DNA of 64,000 nt, taken from Nocardia vulneris. Lineage in GTDB: Bacteria; Actinomycetota; Actinomycetes; Mycobacteriales; Mycobacteriaceae. The stretch spans positions 124,001 to 188,000 of the forward strand of contig NZ_BDCI01000041.1 in NCBI RefSeq assembly GCF_001613425.1, given 5' to 3'. Made by a program: the position numbers and the translations under genes. Below, piece by piece: positions 25,371 to 35,743 of this stretch. Below the pieces are notes generated by a model. It was not told the origin of the DNA and made no database searches. It worked only from the letters and a program-made list of their open reading frames with translations. Every line of letters starts with the position of its first letter. The first letter of the stretch is position 1.

Positions 25371-28348
25371 CGCACGACGACAACGATTTCCGGATCGCCG
25401 TGATCGGCATGGCCTGCCGCTTCCCGGGCGCCGACACGGTCACCGAGTACTGGCGCAACCTGTGCGAGGGCCGGGAATCGGTGCGCCCGCTCGCGCCGGA
25501 GACCATGCCCGCCGACCCGCCCGCCGGTTATGTGCACGTGGGTGCGCTGCTGCCGGACGCGGACAAGTTCGATGCGGAGTTCTTCGACATGAGCCCGCGG
25601 GAGGTCCAGCTGACCGACCCGCAGCAGCGTTTGTTCCTGCTGTGCGCGTGGGAAGCCTTGGAGGACAGCGGCCGCCTCGCCACCGAGCATCCCGGCTCCG
25701 TCGGTGTTTTCGCGGGCGCGGGCCTGAGCACCTATCTGCTGCGCAACCTGGCCGGGCACGCGAGTCTGTTCCAGACCCCGAGTTCGCAACTGCACGCCCT
25801 GCACGGCAACGCTTCGGACTACCTGGCCACGAAGGTCTCCTACAAGCTCAACCTGACCGGACCGAGTTTCGCGGTGCAGACGGCGTGCTCCACCTCGCTG
25901 GTCGCGATTCACCAGGCGGCGCAGGCCCTGCTGGACTTCCAGTGCGATGTGGCGCTGGCCGGCGGTGCGAGCGTGCAGGTGCCGCAGCAAGCCGGTTACA
26001 TCTACGAGGAGGGCTCGATCCTCTCCCCGGACGGGCACTGCCGGGCGTTCGACGCCGACGCCGGTGGCACCGTATTCGGTTCCGGCGTAGGCGTCGTCGT
26101 GCTCAAACGGCTTACCGACGCGCTCGCCGACGGCGACCGGGTGCACGCCGTGCTCCTCGGTTCCGCGGTGAACAACGACGGCGCCGACAAGATCGGCTAC
26201 ACCGCGCCGGGCATCGCGGGTCAGCGGGCCGTGATCCGAGAAGCCTTGTCGGCGGCCGGGATCGGTGCCGACACCATCGGCTACGTCGAAGCGCACGGCA
26301 CCGGAACGAAACTGGGCGACCCGATCGAGATCGCGGCGTTGAGCGCCGCCTACCGCGAGCACACGGCGGCCACGCAGTACTGCGCGCTGGGTTCGGTGAA
26401 AACCAATGTCGGCCACTTGAATTCCGCGGGCGGTGTCGCCGGTTTCATCAAAGCGGTGCTCACGGTGCGTGACGGCCGCATCCCGGCCAGCCTGCACTAC
26501 GCCAGGCCGAACCCCGAGATCGATTTCGCGTCCGGCCCGTTCTATGTGAACACCGAACTGAAAGAGTGGACCGCCGAGGTGCGCCGGGCCGGGGTGAGCG
26601 CGTTCGGTATCGGCGGCACCAACGCGCACGTCATCGTGGAACAGCCGCCGGTGCCCGCACCCGTCGCGGCGACGGGCGGCCCACGCGCGCTGTTGATCTC
26701 GGCGCGCACGCCGCAGGACGCCGACCGTGCCGCGGCGCGCCTGGCCGACCACCTCGACGACACCGACGTCGAATTGGCGGCCGTCGCACACACGTTGGCG
26801 CATCGTCGCCGCCGGTTCCCACATCGCCGCATGGTGGTGGCGAGCACGACGGCGCAGGCGGCCACGGCGCTGCGCAAGCCCGCGGCGGGCGAGGCGGTGC
26901 CCGCGCCGGCGGTGGCGTGGTTGTTCCCCGGGCAAGGGGTCGCACTCGGTGCGGCGGTACTCGAACTCGCGGCCACCGTCGGTCCGTTCGGCAGCCGCCT
27001 GCGCGAGTGCGCGGAGCTGCTCCGCGCGGACGGGTTCGAGCTGGACGCGGCGGTCCGGCAGGCCGAGGGCACCGAACAGACCCAGGTCGCGTTGTTCGCG
27101 GTGGAATACGCGCTGGCGGGCATGTGGCGCGAGTTCGGCGTCGCGCCGACGGAACTGCTGGGGCACAGCCTCGGCGAACTGGTCTGCGCCACCCTCGCCG
27201 GCGTCTTCGAACTGCCCGACGCGTTGCGCCTGGTGGCCGCGCGCGGCCGGATCATGGCGGCCGCGCCGCCCGGCGGTATGCTCGCGATCTCCCAGGGCGC
27301 GGACGCCGTCGCCGCACGCCTGCCGGAGGACGTGTGGCTGGCCGCGGACAATTCCGCGACCCGCTGCGTGGTCGCGGGCGCGCCCGCGGCATTGCTCCGG
27401 CTCTCGGAGGAGCTGTCCGCGGCAGGCGCGGCGAGCTCGCTGCTCCCGGTCGGGCATGCCTTCCACACGCCGCTGATGGACGAGGCCGCGGCGCGCTTCG
27501 CGGAACTGGTGCGTGGCGTGCCCCGCCGGGCGCCGCGAACATCGTTCTGGTCCACCGTGACCGGCGCCCCGATCACCGCCGAGCAAGCGGTGGACCCGGC
27601 GTACTGGGCCCGGCAGATGACCAGTACGGTGCGCTTCCGCGAGGCGGCCCTGGGCCTGCTCGCCCGTAATCTGTCCACCGTCGCGCTCGAGGTGGGCCCG
27701 GGCAAATCGCTGGTCTCGTTCCTGCGCACCGCCGATCGCGGGTCGGCCACGGTCGGCACGCTCGCCGTCGGCCTCGGGGCCGGTGCGCCGGAGTCGGCGA
27801 TCGTCGAGGCGGCGGGTCGCCTGTGGTTGTCCGGCGTGGACGTCGACTTCGAGGCGATCTACGGCGACCGGACGCCCGCGACGGTCGGCCTGCCCACGTA
27901 TCCCTTTGCGCTGAAGCGCTATTGGGTCGATCCGCCGGAGACCGCGCCGACGCGCTTTCGCACGGTCGAACAGACCCCGCCGGAGCCTGCCGCCCCCGAG
28001 GCGAGCGATGCCGCGGGCGCCGAGGAGGACGAGTTCGTCGCGGCGGTGCGCCAGCGCGTGCGCGCCGTGTGGTGTGCCGCCCTCGGCGTGGACGCGGTCG
28101 GCGTGGATGCGAATTTCTTCGAACTGGGCGGCGATTCGCTGCTGGCGGTGCACGTCGCCACCCAGCTGCGCGCCATCTTCCCGTTGGAACTCGCACTGGG
28201 CGAACTGTTCGCGGGTCCGACCGTCGCGGGGATGGCCGAGACCATCGCCGCGCACCTGATGCGACGGCTGGACGAGCTGTCCGACAGCGAGGTCGAACTG
28301 CTGCTGAATCAGCCCGGGGCGGCCGAAGAACGGAGCAACAATGCCTGA
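25367..28348 (+). CDS. Type I polyketide synthase, KS-AT-ACP
   Basis: 993 residues. Ketosynthase (about 8-430) with Cys174 in QTACSTS, His310 in EAHGTGT and His350 in VGHLNSAGG; acyltransferase (about 535-830) with Ser601 in GHSLGE and HAFHT (His700), which indicates malonyl-CoA; carrier protein with GGDSL, Ser924. No reducing domains, so the beta-keto group stays unless modified in trans. The KS resembles those of hybrid NRPS-PKS systems that accept a peptidyl chain, as its place between two NRPS genes demands. It starts in an ATGA with the upstream NRPS, and its last 8 bases overlap the next NRPS. Confidence 0.92.
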   Translation: MTHDDNDFRIAVIGMACRFPGADTVTEYWRNLCEGRESVRPLAPETMPADPPAGYVHVGALLPDADKFDAEFFDMSPREVQLTDPQQRLFLLCAWEALEDSGRLATEHPGSVGVFAGAGLSTYLLRNLAGHASLFQTPSSQLHALHGNASDYLATKVSYKLNLTGPSFAVQTACSTSLVAIHQAAQALLDFQCDVALAGGASVQVPQQAGYIYEEGSILSPDGHCRAFDADAGGTVFGSGVGVVVLKRLTDALADGDRVHAVLLGSAVNNDGADKIGYTAPGIAGQRAVIREALSAAGIGADTIGYVEAHGTGTKLGDPIEIAALSAAYREHTAATQYCALGSVKTNVGHLNSAGGVAGFIKAVLTVRDGRIPASLHYARPNPEIDFASGPFYVNTELKEWTAEVRRAGVSAFGIGGTNAHVIVEQPPVPAPVAATGGPRALLISARTPQDADRAAARLADHLDDTDVELAAVAHTLAHRRRRFPHRRMVVASTTAQAATALRKPAAGEAVPAPAVAWLFPGQGVALGAAVLELAATVGPFGSRLRECAELLRADGFELDAAVRQAEGTEQTQVALFAVEYALAGMWREFGVAPTELLGHSLGELVCATLAGVFELPDALRLVAARGRIMAAAPPGGMLAISQGADAVAARLPEDVWLAADNSATRCVVAGAPAALLRLSEELSAAGAASSLLPVGHAFHTPLMDEAAARFAELVRGVPRRAPRTSFWSTVTGAPITAEQAVDPAYWARQMTSTVRFREAALGLLARNLSTVALEVGPGKSLVSFLRTADRGSATVGTLAVGLGAGAPESAIVEAAGRLWLSGVDVDFEAIYGDRTPATVGLPTYPFALKRYWVDPPETAPTRFRTVEQTPPEPAAPEASDAAGAEEDEFVAAVRQRVRAVWCAALGVDAVGVDANFFELGGDSLLAVHVATQLRAIFPLELALGELFAGPTVAGMAETIAAHLMRRLDELSDSEVELLLNQPGAAEERSNNA

Positions 28349-31300
28349 ACTCGTCGATACCGGCGCCTCCCGCCGGGAATTGCTGCGGCGCTGGGCCGCG
28401 GGCAACACGCCGCGCGCGGCCATTCCGCGCCGACCCGATCCCACCGCGGCCGCCCCGCTTTCGGCCGCGCAACAGCGGATCTGGTTCCTGGAGCAGCTGT
28501 TCCCCGACCGGGCGACGTACACGATGCCGCTGGCCCTGCGCCTGCGCGGCCACCTGGATATCGCCGCATTACAGGGCGCACTGTCGCTGGTGGTGGCCAG
28601 GCACGCATCGCTGCGCACCAGTATCGAAGTGCGCGAGGGCATTCCGGTACAGGTGGTCGGGCCGGTGGCCCCGCTGCCGATGACCGTGGTGAACTCGGCG
28701 CAATTGGACCCCACGCAACCGCTCGCCGACGCGATGGCACAGGTCGAGCAGTTCAGCCGGACGGTGTTCGACCTGTCCGGTCCGCTGGTCGAGGTGCTGC
28801 TGGTGCGGCTCGGCGCGGACGACGCGATCTTCGCCGTCGCGATGCACCACATCATCTCCGACGGCTGGTCGCTCGGCGTGTTCGCCACCGAGCTGATGTC
28901 GGCCTACGCCGATCTCACCGCGGGCCGGCACGCGCCCGAGCTGCCGGAACTGCCGCTGCAGTATCCCGACTACGCCGTGTGGTTGCAGGATCTCGCGCAG
29001 CGCGACAAGTTCGGCGCCGACCTCGACTACTGGCGCGGCGTGCTCGGCGACGAGCCGCCGCTGGTGACGTTCCATCCCGATCGACCACGGGCGCTCGAAC
29101 CGGAGAACCGCGGGGCGCGGGTGCTGTTCACGATTCCGGCCCCGGTGCTGGCCGGCCTGCGCCGCCTGGCCGACGAGGTCAGGGTGCACGACCGTCCCGC
29201 AACGCTGTTCATCGCGTTGATGGCGGGATTCAAAGCGCTGCTGCGGTATTACACCGGCGCGGAGGACATCACCGTCGGCACCCCGATCGCGGGCCGGACC
29301 CGGCCCGAGATCGAGCCGCTCATCGGATTCTTCGTCAACGCGCTCGCCTTGCGCACCGACCTGTCGGGGGCGCCGACGTTCCGGGAACTGCTGGTCCGTG
29401 AGCAGCGGGTGGTCTTCGACGCGTTCGATCACCAGGAAGCCCCGTTCGACCTGGTCGTCGAACACGTGCGCCCCGACCGGGAACTGAGCCATTCGCCGCT
29501 GTTCCGCACCGCCGTGGTGCTGCAGAACACCAGCCTGCCCGAACTCACCATCCCCGGCCTCGACGCCGAGTACGTCGAAGTGCATTCGGGCACCACGAAA
29601 TTCGACGTGCTGGTGACCCTGCGGCAGGTCGGTGCCGAACTGGCGGGCGCGTTCGAATACGACGTCGATCTCTACGACGAGCCGACCGTGTCCGCGATCG
29701 CCCGGCACTTCGTCGCGTTGCTGACCGCGGTGGTCGCGGCACCGGATACCGCGCTCCCGGAGCTGGATTTCCTCGAAGCCGGCGAACGCCAGCGGGCGCT
29801 TGCCGCGGCGCTGCCGTGTGCGCCGGCCGCCGCGACGCGGCTCACGCTGCACGAGCTGTTCGCGGCCCAGGCGATCCAGACGCCCGAGTCGGTGGCGCTC
29901 ACTTTCGGCGACAGCGCGCTGACCTATGCCGAACTCGCCTCCGCCGCAGACGGATTGGCGCGCCGACTGCGGGCGCGCGGCGTCGATCGCGGGTCCTTCG
30001 TCGGCATTCACCTGGAACGCTCCGCCGACGTGGTGGTGGCGATCCTCGCCGTGCTGCGCGCGGGTGCCGCCTACGTGCCGCTTGACCCGATGTATCCGGC
30101 GGATCGGATCGAGTTCATGATCGCCGATTCCGGTGCGCGCCTGGTGATCAGCCACAGCTCGCTGCTCTCGGCGACCGAGGGCGCGGGGCCGGAACTGCTG
30201 CTGATCGACGAGTCGCCCGCGGCATCCGTGCCGGATCTGCCGCCGGCGCAGGCGGAACCGCACGACCCGTGCTACGTCATCTACACCTCCGGATCGACGG
30301 GAGTGCCGAAGGGCGTCGTGATCGAGCACGCCAATGTGGTGCGGCTGTTCTCGACCACCGCCCGCTGGTACGACTTCGGCGCGCGGGACGTATGGACGAT
30401 GTTCCACTCCTACTCCTTCGACTTCTCGGTCTGGGAAATGTGGGGCGCGCTGCTCTACGGCGGCCGACTGGTGGTGGTGCCCGGGTCGGTGAGCCGGTCC
30501 ACCGCCGAGTTCGCGGAACTGCTTGCGCGCGAACAGGTCACGGTGCTGAACCAGACGCCGTCCGCGTTCACCCAGTTGCTGCGGGCGCTGGCGAGCGCGC
30601 CGGGCGCCGGACTCGCCGTGCGCTGGGTGATCTTCGGTGGCGAGGCGCTCGACCTCGCCACGCTCACCCCCTGGTTCGACCGGTTCGGCCAGGCCGCACG
30701 CCTGGTGAACATGTACGGCATCACCGAGACCACCGTGCACGTCACCTACCGCGAACTCACCAGGGCCGATGTGGAATCGGCGGCGGGCAGCCTGATCGGT
30801 GTGCCGCTGCCGGACCTCGGGGTGCTGATCGTCGACCCCGCGGGGCGTCCCGTGCCCGACGGCGTGGCAGGGGAGATGCTGGTGTCCGGCCCCGGCGTCG
30901 CTCGCGGCTACCTCAACCGGGACGAACTCACGGCCGAAAGGTTCGTGGCGAGCCCCGCGCTGGACGGCCGCCGCGTCTATCGCACCGGCGATCTGGCCCG
31001 TCGCCGCGCCGACGGTGACCTCGAGTACCTGGGCCGGATCGATCAGCAGGTCAAGGTGCGCGGCTTCCGGATCGAACTCGGCGAGATCGAGGCGGCGATC
31101 ACCGCGCACCCGGGTGTGGACCAGTCGGTTGTGCTGGCGCGCAAGGACACCGGCGGAAACGTCGCGCTCGTCGCCTATTTCACGCCGGGCGACGTGACGG
31201 CGGACGCGGCGGACGCCGAACAGGATCAGGTCGCCAATTGGCAGGTCGTGTTCAACAGCACCTATCGGCAGGGACGTGAGGGCGACGCCGATTTCGATAT

Positions 31301-33980
31301 CTCCGGCTGGAACAGCTCCTACACCAATGCCGCCATTCCCGAGGAGCACATGCGGGAGTGGGTCGAGGCGACGGTCGCGGCCGTGCGGTCGCTCGCGCCG
31401 CGCCGGATTCTCGAAATCGGTTGCGGCACCGGCCTGCTGCTGTCCCGTCTGGCGCCGCGGTGCGAGGTCTACGACGCCACCGACGTGTCCGCCTCCGCCA
31501 TCGCGAACGTCCGGGCGAAGATCGTCGACCCCGATCCAGGGCTGGCGCACGTCCGGCTGGAGCTGTGCGCCGCCGACGAACTGCCCGCCGACCTCGCCGG
31601 TTCCTACGATGTCGTGCTGATCAACTCGGTGGTGCAGTACTTCCCGAGCGCCGACTACCTCCGCCGGGTGCTGCACGATGCGGCCGAACTGCTCGCTCCC
31701 GACGGTGTGCTGTTCGTCGGCGACGTCCGCGATCTGTTGCTCAGCGAATCGTTCCACGCGACGGTCGAGGCGACCAACGCACCGACCGCGAGTGCGAGCG
31801 AACTCGCGCCCGCGGTCCGCGCGGCGCTCGATCGGGACGCCGAATTGGTGATCTCGCCGAAGTTTTTCGAGGATTTCGTCGCCGCGAGCCCCGTGCTGAC
31901 CGGCAGCCGTTTCCGGCTCGAGCGCGGTGTGCAGCTCAACGAGATGTCCCGATTCCGTTACGACGCCGTGCTCTACGCGGGCGCCCGCGGACTTCCGGTG
32001 CGGCCCAAGGTGCTCGACGCGACGACGACGCCGCAGCGACTGGCCGAAGTGCTGGAACAGGACCGGCCCGCGGCCGTGCTCGTCACCGATGTGCTCGATG
32101 CCCGGGTGGCCGGACCGCTCGCGGTGGTCGAGGAGCTGCGGCGCGGCCGGGCGAGCGCCGCCCAGATCCGCTCCGTACTGGCCGATTCCGGCGGCGTGAG
32201 TCCCGAGGACTATCTCGCGCTCGCCGACCGGATGCCCTATCGGATCGAGGCGCTGCGCCGCCCCGGCGGGCGCTACGACGTCGTGGCGACCGGCTGGGAT
32301 GTCGCACTGTCCGGTGCACCGGCGCGGGCCGCCGAGTGGCCCGAGGATCAGATCGTCTCGGATCCGCTGCGGGTCAAGGCGCGCGACGATCTCGTGGTCG
32401 ACGTGCGGGCTCACCTGGCGCGCCGGCTGCCGCAGCACATGGTGCCTGCGGCGGTGCTGGTGCTGGACGAATTCCCGTTGACCACCAACGGAAAGCTGGA
32501 CCGTCGCGCGCTGCCCGCACCGGTGCTGCGCCGGAATCCGGTGGCCTACGAGCCGCCGCGCACGCCGCTCGAACAGCGGGTCGCGGGCGTTTTCGCGCAG
32601 GTGCTCGGCATTCCCCGGGTCGGGCGGGAAGACAACTTCTTCGATCTCGGCGGTCACTCACTGCTGGCCGCGCAGCTCATCCTGCGCCTGAAAGAGACGT
32701 TCGGCGAAGACATTCCGCTCGGCTCGCTGTTCGCCCGGCCGACGGTCGCCGGTGTGGTGGCGCTGCTGGCGGGGGAGGCGTCGACGGAGGAGGCGATCGA
32801 CCTGGCCGCCGAGGTGGCCGCCGTCGTCGAATCCTGGCCCGCCGGACCATGGACCACCGCCCGGCCGCACACGGGAGAGGTGCTGCTCACCGGCGCGACC
32901 GGCTTCGTCGGCGCGTTCCTGCTCCGGGAACTGCTGGAGCGCACCGAATCCCGGGTGCACTGCCTGGTCCGCGCGGACACCCCGGAGGCGGGCCTGGCCC
33001 GGCTCGCGGCGACCTTCGACACCTACGAGCTGCCGCGTACCGCGTTCGACCGGGTCGTGCCGGTACTCGGTGATCTGGGCGAACCACGACTCGGCTTGAG
33101 CGAGAAGCAGTTCCTGCTGCTCGGCCGCACGATCGACGCGATCTATCACAACGGCGCGCACGTGAATTTCGCGCTGCCGTACCAGGTGCTGGCGGCGGCC
33201 AATGTGCGCGGCACCGATGAACTCCTCACCCTGGCCAGGAACAGCGGTGCGCCACTGCATTTCGTGTCGTCGCTGTATGTGCTCGGCCCCGGCGACGCGG
33301 TGGACGGCCGGGTCGCCGAACGGCTGCCCGCGCAGGACCCGTCGCAACTGTCGCTGGGCTACCTGCGCAGCAAGTGGGTCGCCGAACGGCTGGTCTGCGC
33401 GGCCGGTGCGCGCGGCTTGCCGGTCACCGTGTTCCGGCTCGGTCGCATCGGCGGCGACAGCCGCACCGGCGCCTGCCAGACCAGCGACTTCTTCTGGCTG
33501 CTGGTCAAAGCCAGCCAGGAGGTCGGCCGCGCGCCCGAGGTGGACTTCGCGGTGGATCTCGCGCCGGCCGACTTCACCGGCGCGGCCATGGTCGAACTGG
33601 CCCGCGACACCCGGCCCGGCACGCACATCTATCACGTGCGTAACCCCGCGCCGGGATCGTTCGCCGACGCCGTCGGCTGGCTGCGGGCGAGCGGCACGCC
33701 GGTGCGGCTGGTGCCCCTGGACGAGTGGCGTGCCGCGATCGCCGCGCACGCGGCCGAGACGGGCCCGGGCTCGGCGTCCTACAGCGTGCTGAGCCTGTTG
33801 AACGCGGGTGACGGGCTGACGCCGCTGATCCAGTTCGAGGTGGACGACGCGGTGACCGCGCTGGAACAGGTCGGTGTGCACTGCCCGCCGGTCGCGCACG
33901 ACCTGTTCACCCGCTACCTGGATTACTTCCGCAAGGTCGGCTTCCTCGCCGCACCGTCACCACAGGAGGTCGGAGTATGA
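28341..33980 (+). CDS. Non-ribosomal peptide synthetase, C-A(N-methyltransferase)-PCP-reductase, terminal module
   Basis: 1879 residues. C domain with HHIISDG (from 169); A domain with YTSGSTGVPKG at about 648; between A8 (VKVRGFRIELGE) and A10 (NGKLDRR, about 1385) an inserted SAM-dependent methyltransferase with EIGCGTGLLL at about 1025, the arrangement of NRPS N-methyltransferases; PCP with GGHSL, Ser1440; and a thioester reductase with the NADPH motif LTGATGFVG at about 1516 and catalytic Tyr1674-x3-Lys1678 in YLRSK. The pocket residues read D-F-W-N-I-G-M-V-H-K, the established threonine code. Release as aldehyde or alcohol of an N-methyl-threonine end is predicted. The FAAL start overlaps its stop. 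Confidence 0.92.
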   Translation: MPELVDTGASRRELLRRWAAGNTPRAAIPRRPDPTAAAPLSAAQQRIWFLEQLFPDRATYTMPLALRLRGHLDIAALQGALSLVVARHASLRTSIEVREGIPVQVVGPVAPLPMTVVNSAQLDPTQPLADAMAQVEQFSRTVFDLSGPLVEVLLVRLGADDAIFAVAMHHIISDGWSLGVFATELMSAYADLTAGRHAPELPELPLQYPDYAVWLQDLAQRDKFGADLDYWRGVLGDEPPLVTFHPDRPRALEPENRGARVLFTIPAPVLAGLRRLADEVRVHDRPATLFIALMAGFKALLRYYTGAEDITVGTPIAGRTRPEIEPLIGFFVNALALRTDLSGAPTFRELLVREQRVVFDAFDHQEAPFDLVVEHVRPDRELSHSPLFRTAVVLQNTSLPELTIPGLDAEYVEVHSGTTKFDVLVTLRQVGAELAGAFEYDVDLYDEPTVSAIARHFVALLTAVVAAPDTALPELDFLEAGERQRALAAALPCAPAAATRLTLHELFAAQAIQTPESVALTFGDSALTYAELASAADGLARRLRARGVDRGSFVGIHLERSADVVVAILAVLRAGAAYVPLDPMYPADRIEFMIADSGARLVISHSSLLSATEGAGPELLLIDESPAASVPDLPPAQAEPHDPCYVIYTSGSTGVPKGVVIEHANVVRLFSTTARWYDFGARDVWTMFHSYSFDFSVWEMWGALLYGGRLVVVPGSVSRSTAEFAELLAREQVTVLNQTPSAFTQLLRALASAPGAGLAVRWVIFGGEALDLATLTPWFDRFGQAARLVNMYGITETTVHVTYRELTRADVESAAGSLIGVPLPDLGVLIVDPAGRPVPDGVAGEMLVSGPGVARGYLNRDELTAERFVASPALDGRRVYRTGDLARRRADGDLEYLGRIDQQVKVRGFRIELGEIEAAITAHPGVDQSVVLARKDTGGNVALVAYFTPGDVTADAADAEQDQVANWQVVFNSTYRQGREGDADFDISGWNSSYTNAAIPEEHMREWVEATVAAVRSLAPRRILEIGCGTGLLLSRLAPRCEVYDATDVSASAIANVRAKIVDPDPGLAHVRLELCAADELPADLAGSYDVVLINSVVQYFPSADYLRRVLHDAAELLAPDGVLFVGDVRDLLLSESFHATVEATNAPTASASELAPAVRAALDRDAELVISPKFFEDFVAASPVLTGSRFRLERGVQLNEMSRFRYDAVLYAGARGLPVRPKVLDATTTPQRLAEVLEQDRPAAVLVTDVLDARVAGPLAVVEELRRGRASAAQIRSVLADSGGVSPEDYLALADRMPYRIEALRRPGGRYDVVATGWDVALSGAPARAAEWPEDQIVSDPLRVKARDDLVVDVRAHLARRLPQHMVPAAVLVLDEFPLTTNGKLDRRALPAPVLRRNPVAYEPPRTPLEQRVAGVFAQVLGIPRVGREDNFFDLGGHSLLAAQLILRLKETFGEDIPLGSLFARPTVAGVVALLAGEASTEEAIDLAAEVAAVVESWPAGPWTTARPHTGEVLLTGATGFVGAFLLRELLERTESRVHCLVRADTPEAGLARLAATFDTYELPRTAFDRVVPVLGDLGEPRLGLSEKQFLLLGRTIDAIYHNGAHVNFALPYQVLAAANVRGTDELLTLARNSGAPLHFVSSLYVLGPGDAVDGRVAERLPAQDPSQLSLGYLRSKWVAERLVCAAGARGLPVTVFRLGRIGGDSRTGACQTSDFFWLLVKASQEVGRAPEVDFAVDLAPADFTGAAMVELARDTRPGTHIYHVRNPAPGSFADAVGWLRASGTPVRLVPLDEWRAAIAAHAAETGPGSASYSVLSLLNAGDGLTPLIQFEVDDAVTALEQVGVHCPPVAHDLFTRYLDYFRKVGFLAAPSPQEVGV

Positions 33981-35743
33981 CCACGACACTGCTCACCGGG
34001 GGCGATATCGAATACGACACGCTGGTACGCGCGCTGACCAGGCAGGCCGCCCAGCATCCGGACCGGCTCGCCTACAGCTTCCTGAGCTATCCCGATTCGA
34101 CCTCCGCGATCGGGGTCACGGAGTCGCTCACCTACGCCGAGATCGACCGTGCGGCAAGGGCGTACGCGGCCACGCTGCTCCAGGTGGCGCACCCGGGGGA
34201 CCGGGCGGTGCTGCTGTTGCCGCCGGGCCTGGAGTACGTGAAAGCGTTCTTCGGCTGCCTGTACGCCGGCATCATCGCGGTGCCGCTGTATCCGCCGAGC
34301 GCGCACAACTCCAACGGCCGGATCGACGCGGTGTGCGTCGACGCCGACCCGGCGTGTCTCGTCACCACCGACGACGCACTGCCCGATGTGACCGCGTGGC
34401 TGGATAATTCGCCGACCGACACCACCCGGCTGATCGTGACCACCGGCGAGGTGAACGCGCGGCTGGCAACCGACTGGGAGCCGGTGCTGGTCGACCGGGA
34501 ACAGATCGCGTTGCTGCAGTACACCTCCGGCTCCACGCGCACCCCCGCGGGCGTGATGGTGCCGCACCGCGGCCTGCTCGCCAACGCCAGGCAGACCTAC
34601 CAGATGATGTACCACGTCGGGGTGGGCCCCGAGGACGAGGTCGGCTTCGTCAGCTGGCTGCCGCTGTTCCACGACATGGGCCTGATGGTCGGCGTCATCA
34701 TGCCGATCATCAACGGCCACGGCGTGGTTCAGATGTCGCCCACCTCGTTCCTGCGCCGCCCGCAACGCTGGCTGCGCGCGATCAGCGACCATCCCGCACA
34801 GGTCTTCGCCGCCTCCCCGAACGTGGGCTACGAACTGTGCGCCGAACGGGTCGGCCCCGAAGAACTCGACGGCGTCGACCTGAGCCGCTGGCGCTACGCC
34901 CTGTCGGGGGCCGAGCCGGTGCGGGTCAGCACGATCCGGAAGTTCTACGCCGCCTTCGCCGGACACGGCCTGTCCGAGTCGAGCCTGATCGCCGGATACG
35001 GTCTGGCCGAGGCGACCCTGCTGGTCTCGGTGAACTGGCGCACCCTGTCCGGCGTGCAGACCGTCACGGTGGACCGCACGGCGCTCGCCGCGGGGTCCGT
35101 GGTGCTCGCGCCGGACGGCGCGGACATCGTGAGCGGCGGCGCTCCGGCACCCGGTACGGCGGTGCAGATCGTCGATCCGGACACCAGGGAGCCGCTGCCC
35201 GAGAACCGGCTCGGCGAGATCTGGGTGCACGGACCGTCGCTCTGCTCCGGCTACTTCAACCGGCCCGCGGAGACCGAAGCGACGTTCCGGGGCGAACTCT
35301 CGCCGCGCGACGGCAAGTACTACCTGCGCACCGGCGACATCGGATTCCTGCACGACGGGGAGGTCTATCCGACCACCCGGCTCAAGGACCTGATCATCAT
35401 CGACGGCCGCAACTACTACCCGCCGGATCTGGAAGACGCCGCGGAGCAGGCGCATCCGCTGGTGCTGCCGGGGCGCTGCTCGGCCTTCTCCATCGAGGTC
35501 GGTGTGCAGGAGAAGATCGTGGTGCTGGTCGAGGCCAGAATTCCCGCCGACGACGCGACGACGGCGCGGGAACTGCGCAACGCCGTGCGCGAGGCCATCT
35601 TCCGGGTGCACGACGTCGGCGTGCACGAGGTGCTGCTGCTGAGCCCCGGCGGGATTCCCCGCACGTCGAGCGGCAAGATCCAGCGTTCGGCGTCGCGCAC
35701 CGCCTACCTCGACGGCACGCTCCGGGTGCGAGGCGAGAAATGA
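33977..35743 (+). CDS. Fatty acyl-AMP ligase (FAAL)
   Basis: 588 residues of the adenylate-forming superfamily. It activates a fatty acid with ATP and passes it to a carrier protein rather than to CoA. FAAL-type features: AVPLYPPSAH, the ATP loop YTSGSTRTPAGVMVPHRG, WLPLFHDMGLM, GYGLAEATL, and the C-terminal RLKDLIIIDGRNYYPPDLE. AGGAGGT (33964-33970) precedes the ATG, which overlaps the NRPS stop in an ATGA. In mycolata such enzymes load the N-terminal carrier of a PKS; here that is the front carrier of the first PKS. Chain length cannot be read. Confidence 0.92.
   Translation: MTTTLLTGGDIEYDTLVRALTRQAAQHPDRLAYSFLSYPDSTSAIGVTESLTYAEIDRAARAYAATLLQVAHPGDRAVLLLPPGLEYVKAFFGCLYAGIIAVPLYPPSAHNSNGRIDAVCVDADPACLVTTDDALPDVTAWLDNSPTDTTRLIVTTGEVNARLATDWEPVLVDREQIALLQYTSGSTRTPAGVMVPHRGLLANARQTYQMMYHVGVGPEDEVGFVSWLPLFHDMGLMVGVIMPIINGHGVVQMSPTSFLRRPQRWLRAISDHPAQVFAASPNVGYELCAERVGPEELDGVDLSRWRYALSGAEPVRVSTIRKFYAAFAGHGLSESSLIAGYGLAEATLLVSVNWRTLSGVQTVTVDRTALAAGSVVLAPDGADIVSGGAPAPGTAVQIVDPDTREPLPENRLGEIWVHGPSLCSGYFNRPAETEATFRGELSPRDGKYYLRTGDIGFLHDGEVYPTTRLKDLIIIDGRNYYPPDLEDAAEQAHPLVLPGRCSAFSIEVGVQEKIVVLVEARIPADDATTARELRNAVREAIFRVHDVGVHEVLLLSPGGIPRTSSGKIQRSASRTAYLDGTLRVRGEK

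Noticed and set aside
20343..32657. Very long minus-strand open frames (over 1000 codons each) opposite the NRPS/PKS genes
   Set aside because: They are antisense shadows of strongly coding, GC3-rich genes; their translations are Arg/Gly/His-rich and lack domain motifs.
32880..33980. Terminal domain as a Dieckmann-type R* domain that would make a tetramic acid
   Set aside because: The catalytic Tyr1674 and Lys1678 and the NADPH-binding GATGFVG motif are intact, so true reduction is more likely.
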